A stretch of DNA of 64,000 nucleotides from Edaphochlamys debaryana (GCA_016858145.1 JAEHOE010000034.1:558001-622000), one strand, 5' to 3'. Positions 11,255 to 23,529 are shown, counted from the first letter of the stretch. A program made the numbers and translations. Notes: generated by a model not told the origin, from the sequence alone.

Positions 11255-11700
11255 GCGGGCTTTTCTGAGTCCGCTCTTGGAATGGAAGTTATGGACATGG
11301 GCACTAGATGCGGGGGTCCAATGTCTGCACAAGCCTTTCTCCGCAAGGGACATCCCGCACCACTTGTCGCTTGGGCAGGTCGTTGCCTGGACGAAGGGTG
11401 CATGCATTGTGGGCCAGGCACAGGGGGCGTGCTGCTTTAACGGGGTACCGCATCAGCTTGGTGTTGAAGGAGCAAAGGGGTTGAGCGGGTCGGCGGGGCA
11501 GAGGCAGTGCTGCTAGGAGTGGTAGGGCAGGGGCCGTGTCCATAACGGGCATCATTTGCTTTTGTACCATACATGTCGATGCTGCCGGGCCCAGCAAGGA
11601 CCCACCGAGGAGCGTGCTGGGGCCCATGACCAAACTGAGGGGTGATGGGCGGAGTCCGCAGGAGGAGAGCGGCTGTCCAGTGCCCGGACTGATTTCGGTG
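11255..11700. other. 3' flank of gene B
   Basis: The first ~80 bp after the stop match the flank of gene C from 15052, including GGAAGTTATGGACATGGG. Around 11556-11640 the sequence matches 15440-15520, including CCCAGCAAGGACCCACCGAG. No gene is seen. Confidence 0.5.
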
Positions 11701-12162
11701 TTGGGTACGGCTGGTGCAAGGCAGCGGCACTGGCGGGGGTGTGCGGGGCCCGCGGGCAGCGGGGCGGGTACATGTGGACGGGGAGCCAAAGTAGGTTATC
11801 ATGCGCTATCATGCGCGGCTGGGCGGGGCTGCCTCTGTAGCGGCCCAAGGATTGTTGGATGCTGAGAAGGCTACGTTTCTGAAGTACATATGTGCCGTTG
11901 ACCTCAGCATGCAGCAGGTTGCGAGGCCCTGGTGCTTGGGCATCTGCTATGCGTGAACCGTGGCGTGGGGGGCACAGCCTGTCGGTCATATCGTATCACG
12001 CGTGTCGTGCTATGCCGGCGGGAATGAGTGGATGAATGTAGGGACTTTCGAGCCCACCCTTCAGCGGTTGCGGAGGGCTGCCCGGTGGAGGACTGGGCGC
12101 TTGTGAGTAGTGGAGCGGAAGGCCGAGGGCTGCTGGCAGTCTGCGGCACGGCTGTGGTGGTG
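11701..12162 (+). repeat. Duplicated spacer block, right copy
   Basis: This is the partner of 7211-7672 at +4490 bp. It begins the second segmental copy that leads to gene C. A short insertion appears at about 12163-12174 (CTTGCCAAGCC) relative to the left copy. Confidence 0.8.
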
Positions 12163-12192
12163 GCTTGCCAAGCCAGTGGGTGCGGGAGCGGT
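12051..12192 (+). pseudogene. Relic of an ankyrin-gene 3' exon (unit C)
   Basis: It is nearly identical to the relic at 7561-7690 and again encodes EGCPVEDWALV without a continuing frame. It lies at the same distance upstream of gene C. Confidence 0.65.
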
Positions 12193-12644
12193 GGGCATCC
12201 GGCTCAGCGCTCTGGGGGATCTGTGCTCGCAGGGACCATGCAGCGTAGTTAGAACGATGACGGCGAATGCTGAGCGCGTCGACGTAGCCGCTGCCGCAAC
12301 GCATCACCGAGGTGAGGCGCTCTGTGCGCAAACGGTACTTTCCTGGCTTCCGGTATCGAGTGTTACGCGTGCAGACGGTCGCCAGTCCCGCTAGGCCGTT
12401 GGCCCACCGGAGCGACCTGACCACCTATCACCTATCATAAAAGGAAAGCGCAGCGGGCATCCGGCTTGGCGCTCTGGGGGCGTGCGTGCACTAAGGAAAA
12501 TGAAATGGTTGAGGATGACCACCGGCACGTCGCGGGCGGGGGCAGCCGGCAGATTCTTCCAAGAGCCTTCGTTGGGGATGTGATTCGTGCAAGCCTACTG
12601 ACAAGACATGAAGGGGCGGCGTGTGGCTGGGGGGGGGGGGCGCA

Positions 12645-12934
12645 GCGTGGAGGGGACGGCGGGAGCTGCCAGGGCCTGCCTGCACGCGACACGGCGGCAT
12701 CGCAAACCCAGCCGCGAGAGGGGGTTGCAGCGCTTCCGGGCCGCTTGCAAGACCAAAGTAGCCCGCGCTCTTCGCACACCGAGTCTCATCAGCACACGGC
12801 TACAAGCTCGCTGGTCGCTGCCCAGTTTTGGCGCGCAACTTCCCGCGAAGATCCTAAGCAAAAGAAAGCCTTCCTAGCACCAGGCAAGCCCTGTTTACGC
12901 CATAGTCGACAACTATGAGCTCCTAGAGCGCACA
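12645..12934 (+). promoter_or_regulatory. Shared upstream cassette with E2F-like sites (gene C)
   Basis: TTTTGGCGCGCAA and TTCCCGCGAA are at 12826-12849, then CAAGCCCTGTTTACGCC close to the start codon. A 12-G run lies near 12631-12642. Confidence 0.65.
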
Positions 12935-15051
12935 ATGGCCAGCGCGGAGCCCGAGGCTGGCGAGCAGGCGCCATCGCTTGTGGATGTGCTCCGGCAACTC
13001 GAGCTGCGCGCGCGGGAGCGGCTTGTGGATAGGCTAGCCCTCTATCGCTGCATCTCATCACTTCGCCTGACTTGCCGAGCGCTGAGGGACTTCGCGGATG
13101 GCAGCGTTCGCCTTGTGAAGGCGCTGACGCTCCGGCTTGGCGAGGATGCTGCGGAGCCGCTGGCGGCCCTGGAACGATGGGGCCGCCGAGGAGGCGTCAG
13201 CCTCGAGCTCCAGCTGCCAGCTGAGGCCCTCGGTGGCGTAGACGCGCTGCTGCCGGCTGCTTTCGCCGAGCTCCCGGCGGAGGGGCGGGGGCGCGTCACA
13301 CAGCTGTCCGTGAGCCGTGACCCAGACGTCGAACTCGACGACCCAATGCCCGCCGTCTCTGGAGCTGCTGTGGGCGCCCTGGCGGCCTCGCTGCCCTGCC
13401 TGCGAAAGCTGGACCTCTCGGACCTGCCCTCAACGTGGACCCCTGGCGCCGATGGGGAGGCTTATGCGGGTGAGGCGGGTGCACGAGCTTGGCTAGACCC
13501 TGGGGTGGCATGGCACGGAGCTTGCACGGAAGCCCTTTACATCATATCACATCCTTAACGGCAGCCCTGGTTGGCCTACGGCAACACCCCAATACTCACC
13601 TTGCCCGCCTCTCTCGACCCACATCCCCTTTCCCAGCCCTGGCGGCCCTGGGCACGCTGGAGGAGCTGGTGCTGCCCGGCGTCCCCGGCCTGACCGGCGT
13701 GGAGGCGCTGGCGGGCTGCCTGCGAAGCCTGGAGGTTTCGGGAGGATTTGACCTCAACCTGGGGGCCGCGGCTCCCTTGGGCCAGCTCACACGGCTCGAG
13801 GCACTGGAGCTGGAGATCGCCGATCTCGACTTGGGGGACGGGCCCCAGCTCCAGACGCTGCTGAATCTACTCCCGAAGTCGATCAAGACGCTTTCCGTGG
13901 AGCTTAGCGAAACAGAGGGCCCTCTGTCGGAGTGTACCGTCGGGCTGTCCGGCGGCCGCCTGGTGTCAGCCAAGCTTGGCTTGATGTCCCTATCCGACCT
14001 TGCAGCCCTGGCCCGGGATGAGCTGCTGCCGTGCCTAGGGCTGGACGGGCGGCTGGTGAGCCTAAGTGTCGAAGTCTTCTCCGCCGACGGCTGGTGCGAG
14101 GCCGACGTGGCACCGGCCCTGGAGCTGTGGCGGCGCAGCGACAGGACCAGTGTGGGAGATCTGACTCTGGGTCCACGGCAGTCAGCCGCCGACCTGTACG
14201 GCGCGATGACTACTCTGGCTGTCAGCGGAAACATCAGTCTCAACTGCGGCATGCACTCGCGCATACGGCTTAGGTTCCATGCCTCACCCCCACCTGGCTG
14301 CGGTACCCCATCGGAGCTGCCATCGCCCCAGGAGGTCCTGCGGAGGGCCCTGCAGCGCATGCTGGACGCCGGGCAGCAGGCTGGGCCCCGCTGGGCCCGT
14401 GCTCGCCCTGCTGTGCTGCTCCTCCTGCGGGGTCCCGCTGCCGCTCCTGCGCTGGAGCAGCCCAGCTCCGAGGCAGCTGTCAAGGCCTGGGCCCAGGACC
14501 TGGAGCGCCGGGCGAGGGCCACCATGACGGCTGCCCTCGAGGACGGAGACGCTCTCATCGAGCACGCCCTGCCGCTGCTGCCCGCCGCATCCGTCTTGCT
14601 GCAGTGCGACAAGGTGGAGGGTGCAGCGGAGGCAGTTGCCGCTGCAGTGACGGCTGCTGGCGACGGGAGTGAGGCGGTGCAGATGTTGTCACCACGGACC
14701 ATGATGTTTTCCTCCGCAAGACCGCTGGAGATGGCGCTGGAGTGGGGCCTAAACCAGGTGCGATCCCTAGGAGGACGATGTACTCTCATGCCCAGCCAAC
14801 CTTCTCTCTGCCTGTGCGCCCGACCAGTACAATACAGAGGTCTAAGACACACCTCGTGAGCTCTTGGCTTCTCCGCTTTCGGCCTTACCAGCCCCCCCTT
14901 CGCAACCTCTTCGCCGCCGCAGGTCGTGGGCGAGCTGTGGGCGGCCAGCGCGGGCGAGGGCGGCCCTAGCCTGCGGCAGCGGGTGGAGTGGGCTGTGGGC
15001 GTGCGGGACCTGGTGGGAAGCCTGGCGCGCAGCGTGTGTACGATCGACTAA
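12935..15051 (+). CDS. F-box-like/LRR array protein C
   Basis: Exons 12935-13469, 13637-14757 and 14923-15051 give 594 residues, with the family's intron phases 1 and 0. The start MASAEPEAGEQAPSLVDVL is followed by an F-box-like segment (SSLRLTCRALRDFADGS). The LRR-like block includes LRKLDLSDLPSTWTPG, LEELVLPGVPGLTGVEAL and LTRLEALELEIADLDLG. The tail ends RSVCTID. The frame is fully open with no lesions, so this copy is probably functional. It is the closest relative of gene B and sits in the second 4.49-kb segmental copy. The role as an SCF-type adaptor is inferred from the F-box-like start only. Confidence 0.8.
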
Positions 15052-16002
15052 GCGGGCTTTTCCGAGTCCGCTCTTGGGATGGAAGTTATGGACATGGGCA
15101 CTAGATGCGGGGGTTCAGTGTGTGCACAACCCTTTCCCCGCAACGGACATCCCGCACCACTTGTGGCCTGGCAGGTGGTTGTCTGGACTAGGCTTCATGC
15201 ATCGTGGGCCCGGCACAGGGGGCGTGCTGCTTTAACGGGGTACCGCATCAGATTGGTGCGTGAGACGAGGGCAAGGGGGTTTAGCGGGTTGGCGGGGCAG
15301 AGGCAGCGGCGGTGGGAGTGGCAAGGCAAGGGCCTTGTCCATGGAACGTGCCGTCGTTTGCACTGTGCTTTTGGTTCATAAGCTTGTCCTTGCTGTCGGG
15401 CCCAGCAAGGACCCATTGGGCCCATAAACGGCCGTCATTTGCTATTGTACCAGACATGTCTATGCTGCCGGGCCCAGCAAGGACCCACCGAGGAGCGTGC
15501 TGGGGTCCATGACTGACCTAAGGGATGAGGGGCGGAGTCCGCAGGAGGAGGGTGGTTGTCCAGTGGCCGGACAGGCTTTGGTGTTTGGTACGGCTCGTGC
15601 AAAGGCAGCAGCAGCGGCAGGGGTGTGTGGGGCCCGCGAGGCAGCGGAGCCGGTACTTGTAGACGGGGAGCGGGGGCGGTGCGTGCGTCAATGCTGGCGT
15701 GTGGGGCTGGGCAGGGCCGCCTGTGTGTGGGGACTCGGGGTGGCGGCTGCGGCAGGCGGGACCGCCAGCTGAGGCTGAGCGGCTAACAAACGGGGTGTGA
15801 GAAGCACGGGTTGGAAGCAGGGCAGCCATCTCTTCTTGAGTCTTTGGCAGTGAGAGGCTGTGAGACACGACACAGTGTACGGTATTCATCGGGCTGGCGA
15901 AGCTTGCCAGTGACGTGTCAACTGGGTGTCTGCTATGCTCTCAGTGCCTGCCGTGTTGAATCACCATTTCGACCTAAGCCGCTTTGCAGCAGGTATCGTC
16001 GT
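15052..16002. other. 3' flank of gene C and array spacer
   Basis: The start is shared with the flank of gene B. The part at about 15580-15840 resembles 19690-19900 (e.g. GGGGTGGCGGC and CTTGAGTC), the spacer before gene D. No gene is supported. Confidence 0.45.
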
Positions 16003-16178
16003 GCTCCGCCTGCTTGCCCAGTGCGTGGCCGTCGGGCCCCGCCTGCCCACCTGGCGGAGGCCCAGTGGGGGACTGGGCGCCCTTGGAGCAGAACGCACGC
16101 GGCCGCTAGCAGTAAGGCCGTACGGGGTGCAGCTGTGTTGGTGGCGTGGGTGCGAAAGCAGCGGCCAGCGGGCATCCG
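16003..16178 (+). pseudogene. Relic of an ankyrin-gene 3' exon (before ankyrin copy 2)
   Basis: This is the longest relic. GCCCAGTGCGTGG, CTGCCCACCTGG, GGGGGACTGGG and GGAGCAGAACGCACG match the order in 2920-3030 of ankyrin copy 1. It has lost frame. Its downstream end matches the fifth relic at 23540-23600. Confidence 0.7.
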
Positions 16179-16389
16179 GCTCAGCGCTCCGGGACGTCTG
16201 GGTGGGTGCTGGGCCGGGCGCGGGGGGGCCGGGGAAGACGCAATGGAGGTGAGGGTGAATGACCGGCACGTCGCGGGGGCGGCAGTCAGGTGATCCTTAC
16301 GCAGGCCTTCGTTGGGGGCCTGGAAGTCGTGCAAGGCTTCTGACAGACACGAACGGGCGGCATGTGGCGGCGGGGGCGGCGCAGCACGG

Positions 16390-16650
16390 AGGGGACGGAG
16401 GGGGCTGCCAGGGCCTGCCTGCACGCGACACGGCGGCATCGCAAACCCAGCCGCGAGAGGGGGTTGCAGCGCTTTCGGGCCGCTCGCAAGTCCAACACAG
16501 CCCGCGCTGTCCACACACCGAGTCTCATCAGCACACAGGTACAAGCTCGCTGGTAGCTGCCCCGTTTTGGCGCGCAACTTCCCGCGAAGATCTCCAGCAA
16601 TATAAAGCCGAGCCCAGCGCCTACCAAGCCCTGTTTACGCCATCTTGCAC
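16390..16650 (+). promoter_or_regulatory. Shared upstream cassette with E2F-like sites (ankyrin copy 2)
   Basis: The same cassette that precedes the LRR genes here precedes an ankyrin gene. E2F-like sites lie at 16565-16588. A TATA-like word (ATATAAAG) follows at about 16600, then CAAGCCCTGTTTACGCC. Confidence 0.65.
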
Positions 16651-16942
16651 ACACATCATGATTACATCGTGATTTACATACTGTCCAACAAGAGGAGGTG
16701 AGCGCGGCTGCGCGGGATGCAGGCATCTCCGCCAGAACCACGAACTCCGCTTGCGAGGTGCAGACGCTAGTCCCCTCGGCGCACACAGAGCCGTGCGCTG
16801 CAGGCCCCTTTTAAGCCTGGATGTCACCTGTCCCCGCCCCGCCCCGTCGCCCGCAGACTGCTGGCCATCCCTGGCTGAGCACCGGCAGCACGTTAGCGGC
16901 CCCCCACGGCCCTGGCCCCAGCAGCCTCCCACTCCCGCTGCT

Positions 16943-19310
16943 ATGGCGCCCCCGAGCGACCCGGTGGTTGACGTGTGGCGCTCGCCTGAGCTGCTGGGCT
17001 GCGTCGCCTCCTTCCTGGACCCCAGCCACGCGGCGTGGAGCTTCATCCGCGTCAACAAGGCAGCGGCAGCAGCAGCGTACGGCGACAACCCAAAGCCCGT
17101 GCCCCGCACCGTCAGGCTCGGCTGGGCGCTCAGCTCTGAGCTTCTTGCTACCCCCGAGGGCCGAATCCATGCGCGGACCCTGTGCTACCGCCTGACGTAC
17201 AAGCAGCGCGTGAAGCTCCTGTGCCGCGTCGCTGCGGCGGACTGCAGCCGGGAGAGCCTGGAGGGGGCGATGGTGGCGGCGGGGCTGTCACCGCCGCCGC
17301 TGAAGGTGCTGGTCGCTGCCGCCTCCACTGGCCGGCTGGCCGTGTGCCGCTGGCTGGTGGAGGATCTAGGCTGCCCGGGGCTGGTCCGCCTGGCCTGCCT
17401 ATGCCTGGTCAGTGCGGCGGGGCCGGGGCCGGGGGTAGTCGAGGAGGCGCGTGCCTGGCTGGCGCCCGCTGCCCTGGAGTGGTGGAGCGAGTGGCAGGAG
17501 GCCAAGGCGGCGAGCGGGGACCTGCGCGCTGTCAAGGAACTTCTCAGCAGCTGGCGGCCTGGGGGCGCGTTTCCTGAGCGCATCTGGCGCTGGTACATAG
17601 CGCTCTGCAAGCAGGCTGAGCGGCAGGAGCTCCGGCTGCACAGCAATAACTTTTACCTCAGGGCACGCGTCGCGCTTGTGACTTCCCAGTTCTTTCAGGG
17701 CCCCGACGCAGCGCTGGCCGTGACCCATCTGACCCAGATGGGGGCAGACCCGGGCTTCTCCCTTTACCTGGCTTCCTTCGCCCTCCATGATGCCGCCAAG
17801 TACGGGCACGCGGAGGCCGTGCGCTTCCTGCTCAGCCGCGGGGCGCGGCCCACGGATCCGTTGCCCGCCTTTGGCGCCAAAGCTGCTTCGGGGGCCCACG
17901 TGGACGTGCTGCGGGCCCTACACGAGGCGGGCTGCATGGGTGACCCAGCCAGATGCTTCCAAGCAGGCCTCGAGGCGGGCTCCCTGCCCGTGGTGGAGTG
18001 GCTGGTGGGCACCTTCGGAGCCCCGGCTCTGAGTTTGGGCGAGATCAACCACACACTCACTACTGCGGCCCGCTCCGGCAGCGTTCAGCTGCTCAAGGCC
18101 CTCCCGAGGCTCCTGGGCTCAGCGGCGCCCGGCTGGGACCGGTGCCGTGGCGCCTGCTGGGCGAACGCCGCTGCGTCTGGCTGCGAGGAGGCCGTGGAGT
18201 GGCTGGCCAAGGAGGCGGGCGCTCCGGATGAGGTGAGCTGCAAGCGCAGCTAGCTTGTGGGAACTTGATGGCGGGGGCCGTCCGGCTCCGTCCGGCTCCG
18301 TAGCCCATGTGCGCATTGCGAAATCCCGGGGCTGCGGATTCCTGGGCCCTGGGGATCATTCACACGCAAACCCTGACCTTGGCCCCATGCCTGCAGTCGC
18401 GTCAGGATGCGTACCGCGAGGCTGCGTCCCAGGGCGATCTGCGCATGGTGCAGCGCCTGCGCAGGCTGGGCTGCCCCTACAGCGCCCCGGACGCTGAGGC
18501 CCTGGCGGAGGCGGCCCGCCGCGTCCCCGCCTCCGCCGCTGCCCTGCCGTGGCTGGAGGAGCCGGGCTGCCCCGCCAGCTGGGGGGCGGCGGCAGCGGAC
18601 GCAGCGGCGGAGGTGCAGGAGCGCGCGAGGGCGCAGGCTCAAGCGGGGGCGGCGGCGCAGGAAGCGAAGGCGAAGGACTTTGTGTGTAAGGCAGGAGGCG
18701 TTGTTTGGGCAAGGGGCGTGGCGCGCGGCGGGATGGTGCGCACCACACGCGCTCAGTTGCACTCACCAACTGCCCCTCATTCTGACGCCCGCCTCGGCCT
18801 CCCTGGAACTCCCCAACGATTCCTTGATGCCCCACTCAGATCGAGCGATCAACCTGTCCCTTGTGATAGCGGACGGGCCGGCGGTGTGGGCGATGGTGAC
18901 TGGCGGTGTGGACCCCTGCGGCCCCGGCCTCCAGACTTGGGGTGAGGCACGGGCAGGATTGGGGGGGGGAAACGCGTCCAAACATGGGCGTGATGGGCAG
19001 ACAGACTGGGGCCCGCAAGGTCCATGGGTGCTTGGTCGGTTGGTCCTGCGTCCATACAATGACTCATGCCAAAGCTGCCCCCCTTGCCGCAGGGTGGGTC
19101 CGGTACCGCCTGCTGGTGCTTGGCCTGCCCCTGGCTGTCATGGCGGTGTGGCTGCACGTGAGGGCGCTGCCCCTGCGGAAGCTGGCCTCCGGCCTCCCCA
19201 TCGGCCTGGCTCTGACGCAGCTGGCCGCCTCCCTCCTGGGTGGGGCACGGGCAGCGGGCAGCGGGTTAACAAACCGACAGGACAAGGGCAGGAGCGGGGG
19301 CATCACCTGA
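16943..19310 (+). CDS. Ankyrin-type repeat protein with F-box-like N-terminus (copy 2), predicted membrane tail
   Basis: Exons 16943-18232, 18397-18685, 18840-18941 and 19093-19310 join cleanly (phases 0, 1, 1), giving 632 residues. I chose ATG 16943 (MAPPSDPVVDVWRSPELLG) because it places the F-box-like segment (SPELLGCVASFLDPSHAAW, then FIRVNKAA) where paralogues have it; an in-frame ATG at 16751 is possible. Ankyrin-type units follow, e.g. GRLAVCRWLVEDLGCPG, KYGHAEAVRFLLSRGARP, AHVDVLRALHEAGC and GCEEAVEWLAKEAG. Exon 2 carries QGDLRMVQRLRRLGCPY and an Ala/Arg-rich helix. The last exon encodes a hydrophobic stretch (RYRLLVLGLPLAVMAVWLHV) that looks like one membrane helix and is not seen in copies 1 and 3. 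The frame is intact. The function is unknown; the last two exons are less certain than the first two. Confidence 0.7.
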
Positions 19311-20254
19311 GATTGACAGTTCCCGTCTTTCAGCGCGTAGCTTCTCACACCGCATGCCCAACGTGCTGCCCGTTCCCAATGCGACAGGTGTGCCCGCTTC
19401 GATCAGGCTGGCGATCACGGTTGGGTTCGGCCTTCTGGACGTGGACGGACGGCGGGCCCTGAGGGCCTAGTTCCTGCCAAGGGGACAGCGTCAGTGGCAG
19501 CAATGGCCGGGGGCTCCACGTGAGGTCACGTGCGGGAGGATGGAGATGGAGGATGGAAATTGCGGCGAGGCGCTGCAGGGCGTGTGCGCGGTGGAGGAGC
19601 GGGTGCCAAGGGCAGGCCGTTGACAGTGAGGGATGGCGTGCGGACCTGCGTCACGGTGAAGGTGCAAGGCCGCGTGCGGCCTCCAGTGCCTGGCTGTGCC
19701 GTAGCAGTCTGCCGGGCGGACGAGGGGCCGTGTGGGCTGCCTGGACTGGGGACGTGCGGGTCCGGCTGTGTGTGTGGCCTCGGGGTGGCGGCCTACGGGG
19801 TCGGGACCGACTTCACCGACAGCTGAGGTAGTGCGGCTGCCGTACGTGGTTTAGCAGGCAAGGGTTGGGTGCGGAGGAGGCAATGTATCTTGAGTCCTTG
19901 AGGGTGAGACAGGGGCACCAGTTGCGCTGTTGACGTCAGGCTGGTGGAGGTTGCAACCGTGCGGCCCTGACGAGTCGGCTGGATGTCGGCTTGTCGGCTG
20001 TGGCTATGCGCTTGGCGTTGATGTCCCTGACCTATGGCCGCGGGCAGTGTAGGCCTGGCGTGTGCCTACCCCACTGGCCCCCGTCCGTATCGAATGGACC
20101 ATCGGGAGCGGCATCTTGTACCGAACTGGCTTTCCACCAAGCGACCAAGTGCCCTTGCTCCGCTCGCAGCGCTGCGCTTGGCCCCGGGGGCGCGCGGCCG
20201 TACGCAGCAGCTTGCACGGTGAGTGAACGTCGGGCCCACTCTGACCAGTGACCA
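19311..20254. other. Array spacer upstream of gene D
   Basis: No gene is supported. Parts resemble 15580-15840, the spacer after gene C. It is evidently non-coding sequence carried with the duplicated units. Confidence 0.4.
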
Positions 20255-20350
20255 CCCTTACGTCATTGCCAGCGGAGGGCTGCCCGGTAGAGGACTGGGC
20301 GCTCGTGGAGCGAAGGCCGAGGGCCGCTGGCAGTCTGCGCAGGGTGGCGT
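20255..20350 (+). pseudogene. Relic of an ankyrin-gene 3' exon (unit D)
   Basis: GGAGGGCTGCCCGGTAG, GACTGGGCGCT and CGTGGAGC match the relics at 7561 and 12051, so again EGCPVEDWALV-like coding is recognisable for a short stretch. It lies upstream of the cassette of gene D. Confidence 0.6.
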
Positions 20351-20499
20351 GGAGCAGCTTGGCTCGGCACTGTCGGCAGTCGTAAAGTCGGAAGACGCAG
20401 TGGATCCTAGGGAGGCAACACCTATGACTGGCGTGCAAGGCTTTTGAGAGGTGATGAAGGGGCGGCATGTGGCGGTGGGGGTGGCGCAAGCACGGAGGG

Positions 20500-20779
20500 G
20501 ACGGAGGGGGCTGCCAGGGCTGCCGGCACGCGGCATGGTCGCATCGCAAACCCAGCGAGAGGGGGCTGCAGGCTTGCAGCGCTTTCGGGCCGCTCGCAAG
20601 TTCAACACAGCCCACGCCCTTCACCGCATCTAAACAGCACACAGCTGCAAGCTCGCTGGTCGTTGCCCCGTTTTGGCGCGCAACGTCGCGCGAAGATCTC
20701 CAGCAGAACAAAGCCTGCCCAGCACCAGCCAAACCCCGTTTACGCAATTTTCGACACCTGTCGGCAACCAGAGCGCACA
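20500..20779 (+). promoter_or_regulatory. Shared upstream cassette with E2F-like sites (gene D)
   Basis: TTTTGGCGCGCAA at 20671 is intact, but the second site reads GTCGCGCGAA instead of TTCCCGCGAA. AAACCCCGTTTACGC follows near the start codon. Confidence 0.6.
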
Positions 20780-22894
20780 ATGGCCAGCGCGGAGCTCCAG
20801 ACTGGCGCGCAGGCGCCATCGCTGGAGGTTGTCCTCCGGCAACTCGAGCTGCCCGCGGTGGAGCGGCTCGTGGACCAGCTGGCCCTCTATCGCTGCATCA
20901 TGCCTTCGCGTCTCACGTGTCGAGCGCTGCGGGACCTCGTGGACTCCAGCAGCCTGCGCATTCCAAAAACCCTCACGCTCCAGCTCCGCGAGGATGCTGC
21001 GGTCGCCGAGCCTCTGGCAGCGCTTGAGCGCTGGGGCCGACGAGGCAGCTTCAAACTTGAAGTCCATCTGCCGGCTGAGGCCCCTAGCGGGGTCCACGCT
21101 CTACTGCCGCCAAAGTTCACCGAACTCCCGGACGACGTGCGGCGGCGAGTTATGGACATCTGCGTCACCCGCACCCTTGACGCCAATCCCCGTGCCGACG
21201 CCCCCGCCGTCTCTGGAGCTGCGGTGGTGGCGCTGGCCACTTCGCTGCCCTGCCTGCGAAGCCTCAACCTCAGCAGACTCCCCTTGAAGTGGAGCCCTGG
21301 AGGCGATGGACAGGCCTACGCCGGTGAGCTTTGGGCGGCAGCGGACGCGAGGGGCTGTCAGCGGACTGCTGCTAAAGCGGCCTGCGTCTCCCACATTTAG
21401 ATACTAGCCTGCGCCGCCTGTGGCCAACGCGGCTGCGGCGATCCCCATTCTTCACCCTGCCCCGCCTCCCGACCCACATCCCCCATCCCCAGCCCTGGCG
21501 GCCCTGGGCACGCTGGAGGAGCTGGAGCTGCCCAGCGTCCCCGGCCTGACCGGCGTGGAGGCGCTGGCGGGCAGCCTACGGCGCCTCAAGGTTTGGGGAG
21601 GCCGCCAGCTTACTAAAGCGGATGCGGCTCCCCTGGGCCAGCTCACGCGGCTCGAGGCGCTGGAGCTGCATGTGTGGGACGTCAGCCTGGGCGAGGATAC
21701 CCAACTCCCAACACTTCTGCGCCTCCTGCCCCACTCGGTCACAACACTCTTCGTGAGGTTTGGTAACTGGGACAACCTTAAAGTCACCTTCCGATTGGAC
21801 GCTGGACGTATGACGTCAGCAGAGCTCCCCTCCATGCGGCCGAAGGAGCTGGCATTCCTGGCCGAGGACGAGCTCCTGCCCTGCCTGGGGCCGGGCGGGC
21901 GGCTGGAGAGCCTCAGCATCGACACGCTCAGGGTTGACGGCTGGGGCGCCACCGATGTGACGGCCGCCCTGGAGCTGAGGAGGCGCACCGACAACATCCG
22001 GGTTGGGAAGTTCGTTATGGGTCAGCGGCAGTCAGCCGCGGACCTGCAGAGCGCAATGCCTTATCTGGCCGCTGGCGCGGAGGTCTGTGTCCCTTGCAGC
22101 ATATACTTCAGCCTGCGCTTCAGCTACCGTGCCTCCCTGCCGCCCGGCTGCGAGCCTGTCTCGGACCTCCCCTCGCCCGAGGACGTCCTGCCGAGGGCCC
22201 TGCAGCGCCTCGCCCGGACCGACGGCCGCACGGCGGGAGTAGCAGCGCATGCCACTGGCGGCCCCATGCTGCTCCTGCGGGGCCCCGCCGCCACCCCTGC
22301 GCTACAGCTGCCCATCTCCGAGGCCGCGGTTGGAGCCTGGGCCATGGGGCTGGAGCGCCGGGCGAAGGCAGCGGCAGGGGCTGCTCTGAAGGGTGGAGGC
22401 GACTGGTTCGAGTTTGCCCTGCCGCTGCCGCCCGCTTCCGCTGTGCTGCTGGATTGCAGCCGGGTGAAGGGTGCAGCCGAGGCGGTGACTGCCGCCGTAG
22501 CGGCTGCCGGGGACGGGAGCGAGGCTGTGTGCGTGCACTTGCCCTCTCACTCGGCGACCGCCTTGGAGCGATGGGGCCCGAGCGAGATGCTGAGATGGGG
22601 CATCAGCGAGGTGCGTCTCTCGTCATGGGAGCCCGTGCTTGCTGGCTAGGTTTATCCGGCACACCAACTTCATCCCGTCGCTGTGCATACAGCTCCGTGT
22701 GACTCTCCTCTCGGTGTCAACCCCCGGCCCCCGGCCCGCAGGTCATGGGCGAGCTGTGGGCGGCCAGCGCGGGCGAGGAAGGCCCCAGCCTGCAGCAGCG
22801 GGTGGAGTGGGTGGTTGGGGTGCGGGACCTGGTGGCGAGCCTGCCGCGCAGCTTTGGGGTGTACAGTAAGTCCGGTGTGCACCGGTTTTGCTGA
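20780..22894 (+). CDS. F-box-like/LRR array protein D
   Basis: Exons 20780-21323, 21493-22610 and 22742-22894 (phases 1, 0) give 604 residues. The F-box-like start reads LRQLELPAVERLVDQLALY, then PSRLTCRALRDLVDSS. LRR-like units include LRSLNLSRLPLKWSPG, LEELELPSVPGLTGVEAL and LTRLEALELHVWDVSLG. The last exon is longer than in A-C and ends YSKSGVHRFC; a GTAAGT inside it at 22865 could be an extra donor. D is the most diverged member of the array. Its frame is intact. Function as an SCF adaptor is inferred only. Confidence 0.75.
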
Positions 22895-23529
22895 GTGGGA
22901 CGCAGACTTGGGCAGACGGCCGAGGCGCCGCGCACCGCCGACGGAGTATGGGGTCCGTAGCGTGGATTGTGGGCGTCATGAACACCAGGGCTCCGAGGAG
23001 AGCGAGGCACACGGCCCGTGTGACACGGGGGGCGGGTTGCCTGCTCGGTACCAGCCGTGGCATGGTGGTCGCTTTGGACGCATACGCATGTATGGATTGC
23101 TGCTCACCAACAACAACAGGGCGGCGCGCCGCAGGGGTCTGGTTTCACTTGGTGCCACCCCGGATAGCGCATCGGCGAATGCACAGACGGTGGAGATGGC
23201 GGCAACGGTGAGGCGGTGGAGGCGTTACATGAATAGGCAAAGAGAGGGGGACTTGAGCGTCAGTGCGTGAGTTGAGGGTACCGGTACTGTGTTGGGGACT
23301 CAGGGCTGCGGAGGCGGGGCTTTCCGCAGGTGGAGCGGGGGGGCGGTTTCATGGCAGATGGTTGGTAGAAGTTGGTAGAATGCGCCTCACGTTGGGCCCC
23401 GCCCGTGCAAGTGGACCAGCCTTGTAGTGAGGGCGGTAGTGCTTACAAGGGTGCCGCTCTGACGCTTATGTAAGACGTAGCAAGGGCTCGGAAGAAGCGC
23501 CCTTGTGGGAATGGGCCTGTACAACGCAG
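22895..23529. other. 3' flank of gene D and spacer
   Basis: I see no gene and no clear repeat match apart from the general array flanks. Confidence 0.4.

Noticed and set aside
10245..11516. 423-codon open frame starting inside gene B
   Set aside because: It starts in the duplicated segment without a promoter or family start and reads through the last intron; it is the tail of the broken gene.
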